In this document: one piece after another, positions 35,958-44,732 of the stretch
How positions within the stretch are numbered: the stretch's first letter is position 1
Layout: every line of letters starts with the position of its first letter
DNA from: UBA1672 sp051967755
Lineage (GTDB): Bacteria > Pseudomonadota > Alphaproteobacteria > Micavibrionales > Micavibrionaceae
Direction: 5' to 3'
Length of the DNA stretch: 64,000 bases
Assembly (NCBI GenBank): GCA_051967755.1
Contig: JBQDYD010000007.1
Span: 48,689-112,688, forward strand
The notes under the pieces: generated by a model
What the model saw: the letters and a program-made list of their open reading frames with translations, nothing else
Databases searched by the model: none
What the model was told of the DNA's origin: nothing
Program-made: the position numbers and the translations under genes

Positions 35958-36770
35958 ATGAGTGATTTAAGTTACATGGATAAACTCAACATCCAACTGC
36001 GTGAAAATGCTTTGAACAAAGAGCGTGCCGCAGACGCATTTGAGGATGCAGGTATTGATACAGAATTCACAATGGGTGATGCCATTGAATTGTTCATCGA
36101 AACACACGGCCTGTATGATTTTGATGATCCGACCCTGCGCAACCAATTTCATGATGCCATGCATATTGCAGGTCTTGCCCATAACGCAACAGCACATGGC
36201 GAAGCTATAGCAGGCGTGACAGAGCAAACATTATTGAGAGAGCCATATAACGGTGATCTGAATGAACAGCTTGAGAAAGCGCGTCAATCCCATCGTCCGG
36301 TTATGCAACAAATTGTGGGATCGCGGTCATTCAACCCTGCAGGACACGAAGATTTCGAAAGACCTGCGCCTGCGGGTGATTATGCATCGGCGAAGAAACT
36401 CGCAAAGCAACGTTTGGAATTCGTCAAAAGCACAGCAGAATTTCCTGAAAAAGATGTTGAAGATGCCTATCAACGCGCCCTTGAGACGGATGAATTTTTC
36501 AAAGGTGTTATGGGTGGGCGCGCCGTTTATCAGCTCTCTATGCAAGAACTCATGGATACGCCGATTGCATTCTTCGGTATTCAAAGAGCAGGCGCAGATA
36601 ATGAGTTGATCTTGGAAGACATCCCAAAAGAAACCCGCGAGGCCGTGCTCGCGGATTTAGAAGATCAAAATATTACAATCTATAAAATTGGTGAAGCTAG
36701 AACGGTGGCTGAACTTCAGCAGTTAGGTCTTGAACAGCCTGATCCATCTGGACAACATCTTGAGCTTTAG
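35958..36770 (+). CDS. Hypothetical soluble protein overlapping the thrS 3' end
   Basis: No family recognised. The 270 residues are hydrophilic, acidic, with FDDPTLRNQFHDAMHIAG, two His-rich stretches, and a C-terminal EARTVAELQQLGLEQ segment. No signal or membrane segment. It has no clear ribosome site. Its last 74 bases overlap the convergent thrS 3' end, and it lies between thrS and infC, which are normally adjacent, on the opposite strand. Confidence 0.6.
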   Translation: MSDLSYMDKLNIQLRENALNKERAADAFEDAGIDTEFTMGDAIELFIETHGLYDFDDPTLRNQFHDAMHIAGLAHNATAHGEAIAGVTEQTLLREPYNGDLNEQLEKARQSHRPVMQQIVGSRSFNPAGHEDFERPAPAGDYASAKKLAKQRLEFVKSTAEFPEKDVEDAYQRALETDEFFKGVMGGRAVYQLSMQELMDTPIAFFGIQRAGADNELILEDIPKETREAVLADLEDQNITIYKIGEARTVAELQQLGLEQPDPSGQHLEL

Positions 36771-38685
36771 ACCCGAGACGTCTGATCGCAACTGTCTTCT
36801 CTTCTGCTTCACGTGCTCCAACCACAAACATAACCGGTACTTTCTGTACTGAATGCTCACGCACTTTGTAATTGATTTTTTCATTACGGATATCAAGCTC
36901 CGCACGCACACCGGCCGCAATTAATTGATCATAGACTTCTTGTGCATACGCATCAGCTTTACCTGTAATGGTTGCCACAACACATTGTGTCGGCGCCAGC
37001 CAAAGCGGCAGCTTTCCTGCATAACTTTCCACCATAATGCCGATGAATCGCTCCAAAGTTCCCAAAACGGCGCGGTGCAGCATAACAGGGCGATGTTTAT
37101 TGCCATCTTCCCCGATATAGGACGCATCCAAGCGCTCAGGAAGAACGAAATCAAGCTGTAACGTTCCACACTGCCAGCTTCTCCCGATCGCATCGCGAAT
37201 ATGATACTCGACCTTTGGGCCATAGAAAGCGCCTTCGCCCTCTTCTTCCTCAAACTCAAGTCCGGCTTCGTTCAAAGCTTGGCGCAAGCCATCTTCTGCC
37301 TTATCCCAAATCTCATCGCTGCCTGCTCTGTTTTCGGGGCGTAATGCCAGTACCACACGCACATCATCAAAGCCCATATCCTTATAGACGTCTTTAACCA
37401 AGGAACAAAATGCGATTGATTCTGTCAAAATCTGATCTTCCGTACAGAAAATATGCGCATCATCCTGCGTCATTTGACGGACACGCATCAAACCATGCAG
37501 CGCGCCATGCGCCTCATTTCGGTGACAGCATCCAAATTCCGCCAATCGCATCGGCAAATCACGATAAGACTTTAATCCTTGATTAAATACCTGAACATGC
37601 GCAGGACAGTTCATCGGTTTCAAAGCCATCAGCTTATCAAACGCTTTATCACTCACGACAGGTTCGCCCTCTTCACCGCTTGGAATTTCATCAGGCACCA
37701 CAAACATATTTTCACGGTATTTACCCCAGTGGCCTGATGCCTCCCACAATTTGTTGTCTATCAATTGCGGCGTTTTAATCTCCTTATAGCCGCATGTATT
37801 CAAACGACGACGGATATAGGATTCCAGCTGGTTATAAATGACGTATCCTTTCGGATGCCAAAACACAGATCCCTGCGCCTCAGACTGGAAATGATACAAA
37901 TCCATTTCTTGACCCAGCTTACGGTGATCGCGCTTTTCTGCTTCCTCTAACTGGTGCAGATAGGCATCCAGCTCTTTTTGATCACGCCATGCCGTGCCAT
38001 ATATACGCGTCAGCATCGCGTTATTCGCATCACCGCGCCAATATGCGCCGGCAACCTTCAAAAGTTTAAAGGCTGTGCCCACCTGCTTGGTTGACGGCAT
38101 ATGCGGCCCGCGGCACAGGTCCAACCATTCACCTTGCTTATAGATTTTAATATCTTCAGTCTCAGGTAAATCTTCGATCAATTCGGCCTTATACATTTCG
38201 CCCTTATCACGGAAATATTTTAAGGCTTCCTCCCGATCCCACACTTCGCGCTCAAACGGCGATGCACGCTCAACGATTTTACGCATCTCTTTTTCAATCG
38301 CTTCAAAGTCTTCGGTTGAGAAAGGTTCATTACGTGCAAAATCATAATAAAAACCGTTTTCAATAGACGGCCCGATCGTTACCTGTGTGCCCGGGAACAA
38401 ATTTTGTACCGCCTCAGCCATCACATGCGCCGCATCATGACGTATCATCTCAAGGGCTTCATCATCGTTACGTTTTACGATTTCAATGGATGTGTCTGCC
38501 TCAATCGGTAAAGACAGATCGGATAGTTCACCATTCAGCTTAATCGCAATAGAAGCTTTTGCCAGCGACTTAGAAATGTCATTTGCGATGTCCATGCCCG
38601 TCGTGCCCGTCACATACTCACGAGTAGAATTATCGGGCATTGTAATTGTGATCATTTCTTGTGACATAGGCTTTCGCTTTTCCAT
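36697..38685 (-). CDS. thrS: Threonyl-tRNA synthetase
   Basis: Charges tRNA-Thr. The 662 residues have the TGS domain (MITITMPDNSTREYV), the editing domain with HDAAHVMAEAV, the catalytic core with CRGPHMPST, zinc-ligand Cys in MNCPAHVQVF, motif 2 region FGCCHRNEAHGALHGLMRVRQMTQDDAHIF, and the anticodon-binding domain. An ATG at 38685 with TTGGA at proper spacing is used; internal ATGs at 38667 and 38655 are alternatives. infC follows 920 bases downstream on the same strand. Confidence 0.95.
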   Translation of the reverse strand: MEKRKPMSQEMITITMPDNSTREYVTGTTGMDIANDISKSLAKASIAIKLNGELSDLSLPIEADTSIEIVKRNDDEALEMIRHDAAHVMAEAVQNLFPGTQVTIGPSIENGFYYDFARNEPFSTEDFEAIEKEMRKIVERASPFEREVWDREEALKYFRDKGEMYKAELIEDLPETEDIKIYKQGEWLDLCRGPHMPSTKQVGTAFKLLKVAGAYWRGDANNAMLTRIYGTAWRDQKELDAYLHQLEEAEKRDHRKLGQEMDLYHFQSEAQGSVFWHPKGYVIYNQLESYIRRRLNTCGYKEIKTPQLIDNKLWEASGHWGKYRENMFVVPDEIPSGEEGEPVVSDKAFDKLMALKPMNCPAHVQVFNQGLKSYRDLPMRLAEFGCCHRNEAHGALHGLMRVRQMTQDDAHIFCTEDQILTESIAFCSLVKDVYKDMGFDDVRVVLALRPENRAGSDEIWDKAEDGLRQALNEAGLEFEEEEGEGAFYGPKVEYHIRDAIGRSWQCGTLQLDFVLPERLDASYIGEDGNKHRPVMLHRAVLGTLERFIGIMVESYAGKLPLWLAPTQCVVATITGKADAYAQEVYDQLIAAGVRAELDIRNEKINYKVREHSVQKVPVMFVVGAREAEEKTVAIRRLGSKAQDVVQMDQAVQDLTAEVQPPF

Positions 38686-38921
38686 TTTTCATTCCAAAGT
38701 ATATATATGATTAAGAAACGCATTATGTAAGTATTTGCAAGCTTCTTTCAACGTAAAAATACGGAAAATATAGCAAAAAAGTAATTTAGCATTTACTTAC
38801 ATTAGGTTAATTAAATATATGAAATATTTAGGAAAAATCCGATTTTCCTTGAATTTAAATATAAATAATGTTTGAAATGAAATAGGGAGAATTTTAATTT
38901 TTCAAAAAAAGGCGCAAAGCA

Positions 38922-39302
38922 ATGACCAATCAAAATGATAAATATAATATTGTAATGCCTCAGACAACAGACCGTGTTCTTTTCATGCAGGTTGATAAAA
39001 CCATCTCAGAAGAAGGCTATCGAGACAACTTCTTACCCAAGTTGCAGGACATGATAGAGAAATATGGTGAGATCAGGCTTTTAATTTATTACCGTGAATT
39101 TAAAGGATGGGAGCAGGCCGCCGCGAAAGAAGATATGCTGTCTTCTGTAAAGTTTGGTCAAAAAGTCAAAAAACTTGCCATGGTTAACCCTCCGGAAACA
39201 GAAATTTTCAGAAGTAAAATCAGCGAAAGTAACCTATCCGGAGAAACGAAAGCCTTCAAAGAAAAGGATCTTGAAAAAGCGATAGAATGGGTGAACGCAT
39301 AA
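38922..39302 (+). CDS. SpoIIAA-like STAS/SEC14-fold protein
   Basis: A 126-residue protein of the SpoIIAA-like family: VLFMQVDKTISEEGYRD, LLIYYREFKGWEQAAAKED and the C-terminal KEKDLEKAIEWVN. Members bind lipids or small hydrophobic ligands; the partner here is unknown. The 200 AT-rich bases upstream include the dyad AGGAAAA/TTTTCCT (about 38831-38849). It ends 9 bases before the convergent secretion-protein gene. Confidence 0.78.
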   Translation: MTNQNDKYNIVMPQTTDRVLFMQVDKTISEEGYRDNFLPKLQDMIEKYGEIRLLIYYREFKGWEQAAAKEDMLSSVKFGQKVKKLAMVNPPETEIFRSKISESNLSGETKAFKEKDLEKAIEWVNA

Positions 39303-39311
39303 AGTTCTGTT

Positions 39312-40715
39312 TTATCGTTCGTTCATTGCATTATCTAACGTCTTAATGAACGGCTTCAGCAAATATTCCATAACCGTTTTCTGACCTGTCAGAATATCAA
39401 TACTGGTCACCATACCCGGAATAATCGGCAGAACCTCGCCTTTGCGGCGCAGCTCTGTATCATGTGTACGCAGGCGCACACGATAAAATGGGTTGCCCTC
39501 TTCATCTTCGATTGTATCTGCAGAGATATCTAATAGCTCCCCCTTCAAACCGCCATAAATCGAAAAATCATATGCCGTGATCTTAATGACGGCTGGCTGT
39601 CCGGGATAGATAAACGCGCGGTCAGACGGCTTCACACGCCCCTCTACGATTAATTGATCATCCTTGGGCACGATTTTAATCAGGTCTTCCCCTGCGCGCA
39701 CAACTCCGCCAACAGTATTTACGGTTAATTCCTGAATGGTGCCATCCACGGGTGATTTAATCTCTTTACGAACCTTAATTTCGGTCAAACCGCTTAAACG
39801 CTCTCTAATCTCGTTCAGTTCATTTAATTTCGCGGCCAATTCTTTTTGTGCTTCTGCTTTGGCTGTTTGCTCAATCTCATTTAATCGTGCATTCGCTTCT
39901 TCAATCGCAGATTTGGCACGTGGCAAGCTAGAGGTTAAGCCATTTAATTCCGATACGCGTTCTTTGATACCACGTTGTAACTGCAACAGCTCCAGCTTGG
40001 GCGCAGACCCCTTTTCAACCAAAGGCTTAATCATGTTCATTTCTTGACGCTGTAAATGAATAACGCCTTTAAGGTCGCCAATACGGCTATTGAGCTCATC
40101 TAACTCCTGCTCTCTTTGCGTGAGCTGCTTTTGTAAAACACGCTGCTGCCCTTCTAATTGAAGCATGTTTGCACGGAACGAGTTCATTTCCTCTGTAACA
40201 CTTTTAGGAGATTCTTTTTTAACCTCATCGGGAAACTCCAGCGTTTCTTTCCCTTCTGCCTCTGCTTGCAAGCGTGTAATGGACGCCAAAAGGCCTAAAT
40301 ACCGCGCGCGGTTTGCCCCTAAATCGGACGCAGCCTCAATATCACGAAGACGCACCAAAACCTGCCCTTTGGTGACGAAGTCCCCTTCTTTAACCAAAAA
40401 CTCATCAACCATACCCGGATCAAGGCTCTGTAGGGCTTGCACCTCACTGGAGGGGATGATCTTTCCATCACCGCGCGTAACCTCATCAAGTGTGGCCAGG
40501 TTTGCCCAAATCACAAATATAAGAAAGAAAGAAGCGATCGCGACTAAAAGGAAATGTTTCGACAACGGAACTTGATCATCTGCGTCAAAGAATACCGTTG
40601 CGCGCGCCTGAACGATATCGGCCTTTTCCTTGGCCCAATTCTGGCGAATGGCACCCCATTCCCCCTGGTTATTAATGCTTTGCACTTCCGAAGCTTGGGA
40701 TGGTTTATCAGACAT
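39312..40715 (-). CDS. Type I secretion membrane fusion protein (HlyD/LapC family)
   Basis: Periplasmic adaptor linking the ABC transporter to the TolC-like channel. From ATG 40715 it has 467 residues: a cytoplasmic N-terminus, one membrane helix (about residues 55-74, FLLVAIASFFLIFVIWANLA), a lipoyl half-motif, a long coiled coil (residues 140-310, rich in Glu/Gln/Leu) and the HlyD C-terminal barrel. The ATG overlaps the ABC gene stop (ATGTCTGA arrangement), so translation is coupled; GGAG lies 7 bases upstream. Confidence 0.93.
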   Translation of the reverse strand: MSDKPSQASEVQSINNQGEWGAIRQNWAKEKADIVQARATVFFDADDQVPLSKHFLLVAIASFFLIFVIWANLATLDEVTRGDGKIIPSSEVQALQSLDPGMVDEFLVKEGDFVTKGQVLVRLRDIEAASDLGANRARYLGLLASITRLQAEAEGKETLEFPDEVKKESPKSVTEEMNSFRANMLQLEGQQRVLQKQLTQREQELDELNSRIGDLKGVIHLQRQEMNMIKPLVEKGSAPKLELLQLQRGIKERVSELNGLTSSLPRAKSAIEEANARLNEIEQTAKAEAQKELAAKLNELNEIRERLSGLTEIKVRKEIKSPVDGTIQELTVNTVGGVVRAGEDLIKIVPKDDQLIVEGRVKPSDRAFIYPGQPAVIKITAYDFSIYGGLKGELLDISADTIEDEEGNPFYRVRLRTHDTELRRKGEVLPIIPGMVTSIDILTGQKTVMEYLLKPFIKTLDNAMNER

Positions 40716-43065
40716 CTGTTTTCTCCGCCGCCGTTCCGTATTCACGCGCCTGCAGTTTTCTGATCACATCATCTTTTGGCCCGTATGCAACAATGCGCCC
40801 ACGGTCAATCAGGATCAATTTATCAACCAAGGTTAGCATTGCCCCCTTATGCGTAATCAAAATTGTCGTACGGTTTTCACAAAGCTTGTGCAAACGTTTG
40901 CGCAGCCTGTTTTCCGATGCCGGATCCATAGACGCGGTCGGCTCATCCAAAATTAACACAGGCGGGTCGTATAACAACGCACGCGCAATCGCGACGGCCT
41001 GACGTTGCCCGCCTGATAATGCTTCACCGCGTTCCCCGACTTGTGTGTCCAGCCCTGCCGATGAATCTTTTAGGAATTCCATTACGCCCGATATCTCTGC
41101 AGCACGCAGAACAGATCTGTCAGGCGCCATTTCATGTCCCATTGTGACATTATCGCGCACAGAACCAAAGAAAAGCTGCGGACTTTGTTGAACAGCCCCA
41201 ACATTGCGACGCAAGTCACCCGGATCAATCTGACGCACATCCGTACCATCAATTTGCACAGAGCCGGATGTTGGCTCATACAAATTAAGCAAGAGACGCT
41301 CAATTGTGGTTTTACCGGAGCCGACAGCCCCGATAATTCCGACGCGCTCACCCGGTTCTATCACAAAGCTCATATTATTAACTGACGGAACTTCCTGCCC
41401 CGGATAGCTGAACACGACGTCACGGAATTCAACGCGGCCCTTAATGTGTGGCAAGGAAACAAAATGCTTTCCTGCCGGGCGCTCAACAGGTTTTTTCATC
41501 AAATCATCCAGTTGCGCCAAAGCCTCTTTTGATTGATTTAAACGCGTCATCAACCCCGCAATCTGCGCAAGCGGCCCCATAATACGCCCCGAAAGAATGA
41601 CAGATGCGATCAACGCACCCATGGAAATTTGCGCATCGGCAATCATAAACACACCAACAAACACAATACCGACACTGGCGAGTTGCTGAATGAACACGGC
41701 CCAGTTTTGTGCAAACGCCGAAAGTTGCCTTGATTTAACAGATGTACGCGACGCCTTTTCCGTCAGTTCTTCCCAATTTCTTTGCGTGTGCCCTTCTGCG
41801 GCTTGAACCTTAATTGTTTCCAATCCGATAATTGTCTCAAACAATAGCGCATTTTTAAGCGCACTTTCATGCATCGATTCACGGGTTACTTTCTGCAAAG
41901 GTTTTTGCAAATAAAATCCCATACCCACAATCAAGGGAATTGCAGCCAAAGGCACAAAAGCAATAGGCCCGCCGATCAGGGCGATTACACCGATAAAAAT
42001 GAAAATAAACGGCAAGTCAATTAATGCCACCATCGTCGCAGACGTAAAAAAGTCACGCAACGTTTCGAATTCCTTCATGTTACTTGCCAAAACCCCTGCA
42101 CTCGGCGGTCTGGCAGTCATCGTCATGCCCATAATTTGTTCAAAAAGCATAGCAGAAATCTTTACATCTGCCCGACGCCCCGCATGATCCAGGAAATGCG
42201 CACGTAAGTTTCTGAGTATGAAATCGAAAATAAAGACGGTGGCAATCCCAAAGGACATGGCATAAAGCGTATCGAATGCACTGTTTGGAACAACACGGTC
42301 ATAAACATTCATAATGAAAATAGAACTGGCCAAACCGAACAGGTTAATCATCATCGCCGCGACGATTACCTCAGTGTACAGCGTTTTATTCTTCCAAAAA
42401 GTCGCCCAGAACCAATCACGCCCTGTATCAATTTCCGCGGGGCCTGCCCGTTCATCGCTTCGTGCTGTCGGCCTGATAAAGAATGCATACCCTGTATAAA
42501 GTGGTGCTAATTCTTCGATTGTGATGGCTTGTTTTTCATCTGATGTCTCAGGGAATTGCACCAAAAGCTGCGTTTGTGGGTGCACTTCGATTTGGTTGTC
42601 TTTGTTCTTTTTGGGCTCATAGCCTTTTGGATGACGTACCTGCCATAAAATACATGACTGATTATTTTCCAGGGCCAATACACACGGTAAATTGGCAGAG
42701 ATAGCCAACCCTTCCAGTGCGCGCTCAACAAGTTTTGCCTGTAAATCTGCACGTTCTGCCGCGCGTATAAATAACGCAGGGGTCAGACCGGTTGGCGGTA
42801 TAGGCAAGCCTGCCGTTAATGATGCGGCGCTGGAACGACGCCCGTAATGCCCCGCCATTAATCTTAAGCATTCAACCAAAGGACTGTGTATCGCCATACG
42901 ATCAGCCTGTAAGGCCCAGCCTTCCGCAGATTTATTTCGTGAATCTTCGGAAATCTCTTGCCCCTGAGCAACAGAAAGGCCCTCCTGCTCGGGAGGGCTC
43001 TCCTTATGTTCTTTATTCGCCTTTTTTGACGACTCATTTGTCGCTTTGGCAGTCTTTTTGGTCAC
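40708..43065 (-). CDS. Type I secretion ABC transporter with degenerate C39-like domain
   Basis: Exports the adhesin across the inner membrane. The 785 residues have a charged N-tail, a C39-peptidase-like domain without the catalytic Cys (residues about 60-200, SPLVECLRLMAGHYGR), six membrane helices, and a nucleotide-binding domain with Walker A GAVGSGKTT, signature LSGGQRQ and Walker B VLILDEPT. Lack of peptidase residues fits LapB/HlyB-type transporters whose cargo has no cleaved leader. The start is GTG. Same strand as its partners. Confidence 0.94.
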   Translation of the reverse strand: MTKKTAKATNESSKKANKEHKESPPEQEGLSVAQGQEISEDSRNKSAEGWALQADRMAIHSPLVECLRLMAGHYGRRSSAASLTAGLPIPPTGLTPALFIRAAERADLQAKLVERALEGLAISANLPCVLALENNQSCILWQVRHPKGYEPKKNKDNQIEVHPQTQLLVQFPETSDEKQAITIEELAPLYTGYAFFIRPTARSDERAGPAEIDTGRDWFWATFWKNKTLYTEVIVAAMMINLFGLASSIFIMNVYDRVVPNSAFDTLYAMSFGIATVFIFDFILRNLRAHFLDHAGRRADVKISAMLFEQIMGMTMTARPPSAGVLASNMKEFETLRDFFTSATMVALIDLPFIFIFIGVIALIGGPIAFVPLAAIPLIVGMGFYLQKPLQKVTRESMHESALKNALLFETIIGLETIKVQAAEGHTQRNWEELTEKASRTSVKSRQLSAFAQNWAVFIQQLASVGIVFVGVFMIADAQISMGALIASVILSGRIMGPLAQIAGLMTRLNQSKEALAQLDDLMKKPVERPAGKHFVSLPHIKGRVEFRDVVFSYPGQEVPSVNNMSFVIEPGERVGIIGAVGSGKTTIERLLLNLYEPTSGSVQIDGTDVRQIDPGDLRRNVGAVQQSPQLFFGSVRDNVTMGHEMAPDRSVLRAAEISGVMEFLKDSSAGLDTQVGERGEALSGGQRQAVAIARALLYDPPVLILDEPTASMDPASENRLRKRLHKLCENRTTILITHKGAMLTLVDKLILIDRGRIVAYGPKDDVIRKLQAREYGTAAEKTDV

Positions 43066-43103
43066 CTGATCTCAATTTCGTTACAGAACGTTACAAAGAT
43101 AGG

Positions 43104-44504
43104 TTATCGCGCCTTCTGCTGTTCTTTGTAAGACCATTTTTCGTCGGCATCGACAACACTTTCACGAGGATACTCCACACCCAAGGATGGAAGCAAGTGC
43201 CCTTTAAGTGCAAGCAAACGATACACAGCCAGCATTTCTAAGAATTCTGAGTTTACCGTATTACTGCGAGACACAAACAATTCGTTTTGCGCATCAAGTA
43301 CATCAAGAAGTGTACGACGATCGATGCTGAATTGATCTTTATATGCTTTAACAACCTCAACATTCGCAGCAGCCTGCGCAGCGAACTGAGATGCTCTCTC
43401 ACCTGATGAAATCATGCTCGCCCATGTTTGACGCACATCATTTTCAACCGCGCGCGCTGCTTCTGCGCGAGATTCTTTTGACTGTTGATGACGATGAACA
43501 AATTCACGTGCACGCGCAACATCCGCACCACCGCGATATAGGTTCCAGTTCAAAACCAACAACGCCGACGCGCTTGAATCTTCATCATCAACGCCGCCAA
43601 TATCATTTCCTGTTCTTGCATTTAACTGCAAGTCAAGCTGAGGATATTGTGTTGATTTTGTGCCTTGCGCTTCCGCATAGGCGACTTCGATATCTGCTGT
43701 AAAGATGTCCAAAGTCGGGCTGTGTGCCAAAGTAGAGCGCACTTCCTGATCAACATCTTGCTCCAAAGATTCAAATGGAATAACAGGAAGCTGAAGGTCG
43801 CCGGCCGCATCGCCTACTTCTCTTCTGTATTGTGCTTGTGCAATGCGTAACGCTTCCAAAGTGCTGGACTCTGTCGCTTTCGCAGCAGCCAATCGTGCTT
43901 TCGCCTGTTCGCCGTCCGCTCTTGTTGAACGCCCTGCACTGACACCGTCTTGAATTTGCTCAAGAATATTCATGTGTTCTGCAACATTTTCACGAGAGAT
44001 CAATAGCAATTGACGCTGACGTAACACCTCAAGATAAGATTCAACGATGCTCAAGCCAACAAGTTCCGCGGTTTCACGAACACGCTGCGCCGACGAAAGA
44101 ACACGTGCTTCCTGACGCTTTACTTCGTAATGAGATTCCCAACCGTCAAATAACATCTGTGTTAATGTCAGACCGATATCTCTACGCACCAAATTTTCTT
44201 CATTCGGGCCGGAACCGCTTCGTGTACCGATATCATCCGTATGTTCAAAACCAATTTCACCGTTCAAATCAACAGAAGGTAAAAACAGTGCTTCGCCCTG
44301 CTCCAATTCTTCATCAGTTGCTCTTCGGCTTGATGCGACCACACCATATTCAGGGTTTGTCGCCACACCAACTGCAACAGCGTCGCGAAGTGTATCGATT
44401 TTATGATTATTTTCTTGGGAAAACGCTGTATCAGCGCCAAAAACCAATAGTGCGGATACTGCCGTAGATAGACACAGTCGACGCATTCTCTTACTCAAAA
44501 TCAC
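43104..44504 (-). CDS. TolC-family outer-membrane channel protein
   Basis: Outer-membrane exit duct of the secretion system. The 466-residue precursor starts at a GTG with AGAGG eight bases upstream, has a signal peptide (about residues 1-29, cut after AFS), and two OEP domains with the paired patterns SLSAAVAxAxxxNPE-like (LRDAVAVGVATNPEYG) and LTLTQMLFDGWESHYEVKRQEA. It is 38 bases from the ABC gene and heads the three-gene export operon. Confidence 0.92.
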   Translation of the reverse strand: MILSKRMRRLCLSTAVSALLVFGADTAFSQENNHKIDTLRDAVAVGVATNPEYGVVASSRRATDEELEQGEALFLPSVDLNGEIGFEHTDDIGTRSGSGPNEENLVRRDIGLTLTQMLFDGWESHYEVKRQEARVLSSAQRVRETAELVGLSIVESYLEVLRQRQLLLISRENVAEHMNILEQIQDGVSAGRSTRADGEQAKARLAAAKATESSTLEALRIAQAQYRREVGDAAGDLQLPVIPFESLEQDVDQEVRSTLAHSPTLDIFTADIEVAYAEAQGTKSTQYPQLDLQLNARTGNDIGGVDDEDSSASALLVLNWNLYRGGADVARAREFVHRHQQSKESRAEAARAVENDVRQTWASMISSGERASQFAAQAAANVEVVKAYKDQFSIDRRTLLDVLDAQNELFVSRSNTVNSEFLEMLAVYRLLALKGHLLPSLGVEYPRESVVDADEKWSYKEQQKAR

Positions 44505-44665
44505 AGTCTTTACCTCTCAAAAGTTACTCTAAAGATATTCGTTTTTTATTAAAAAAGTATTATTTTTTGTCAGAACCCATTCCGGTTCTTTATGCCTGTT
44601 TTTACACCTAAAATCAAGACCTTATTCGCCTTGATTGTATTTCCACCACAAAACAGCATTCATAA

Positions 44666-44712
44666 AACAAACCACCTTACGGAAACATAATGTACCTAAA
44701 AGGCGGTTTGTT
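44666..44712 (-). terminator. Terminator of the adhesin gene
   Basis: Reading the minus strand, AACAAACCGCCTT (44712-44700) pairs with AAGGTGGTTTGTT (44678-44666), 13 bp with one G·T, loop 21 bases, followed by TTTTATG. Confidence 0.7.
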
Positions 44713-44732
44713 ATAATATTTAAAAGGCCGCG

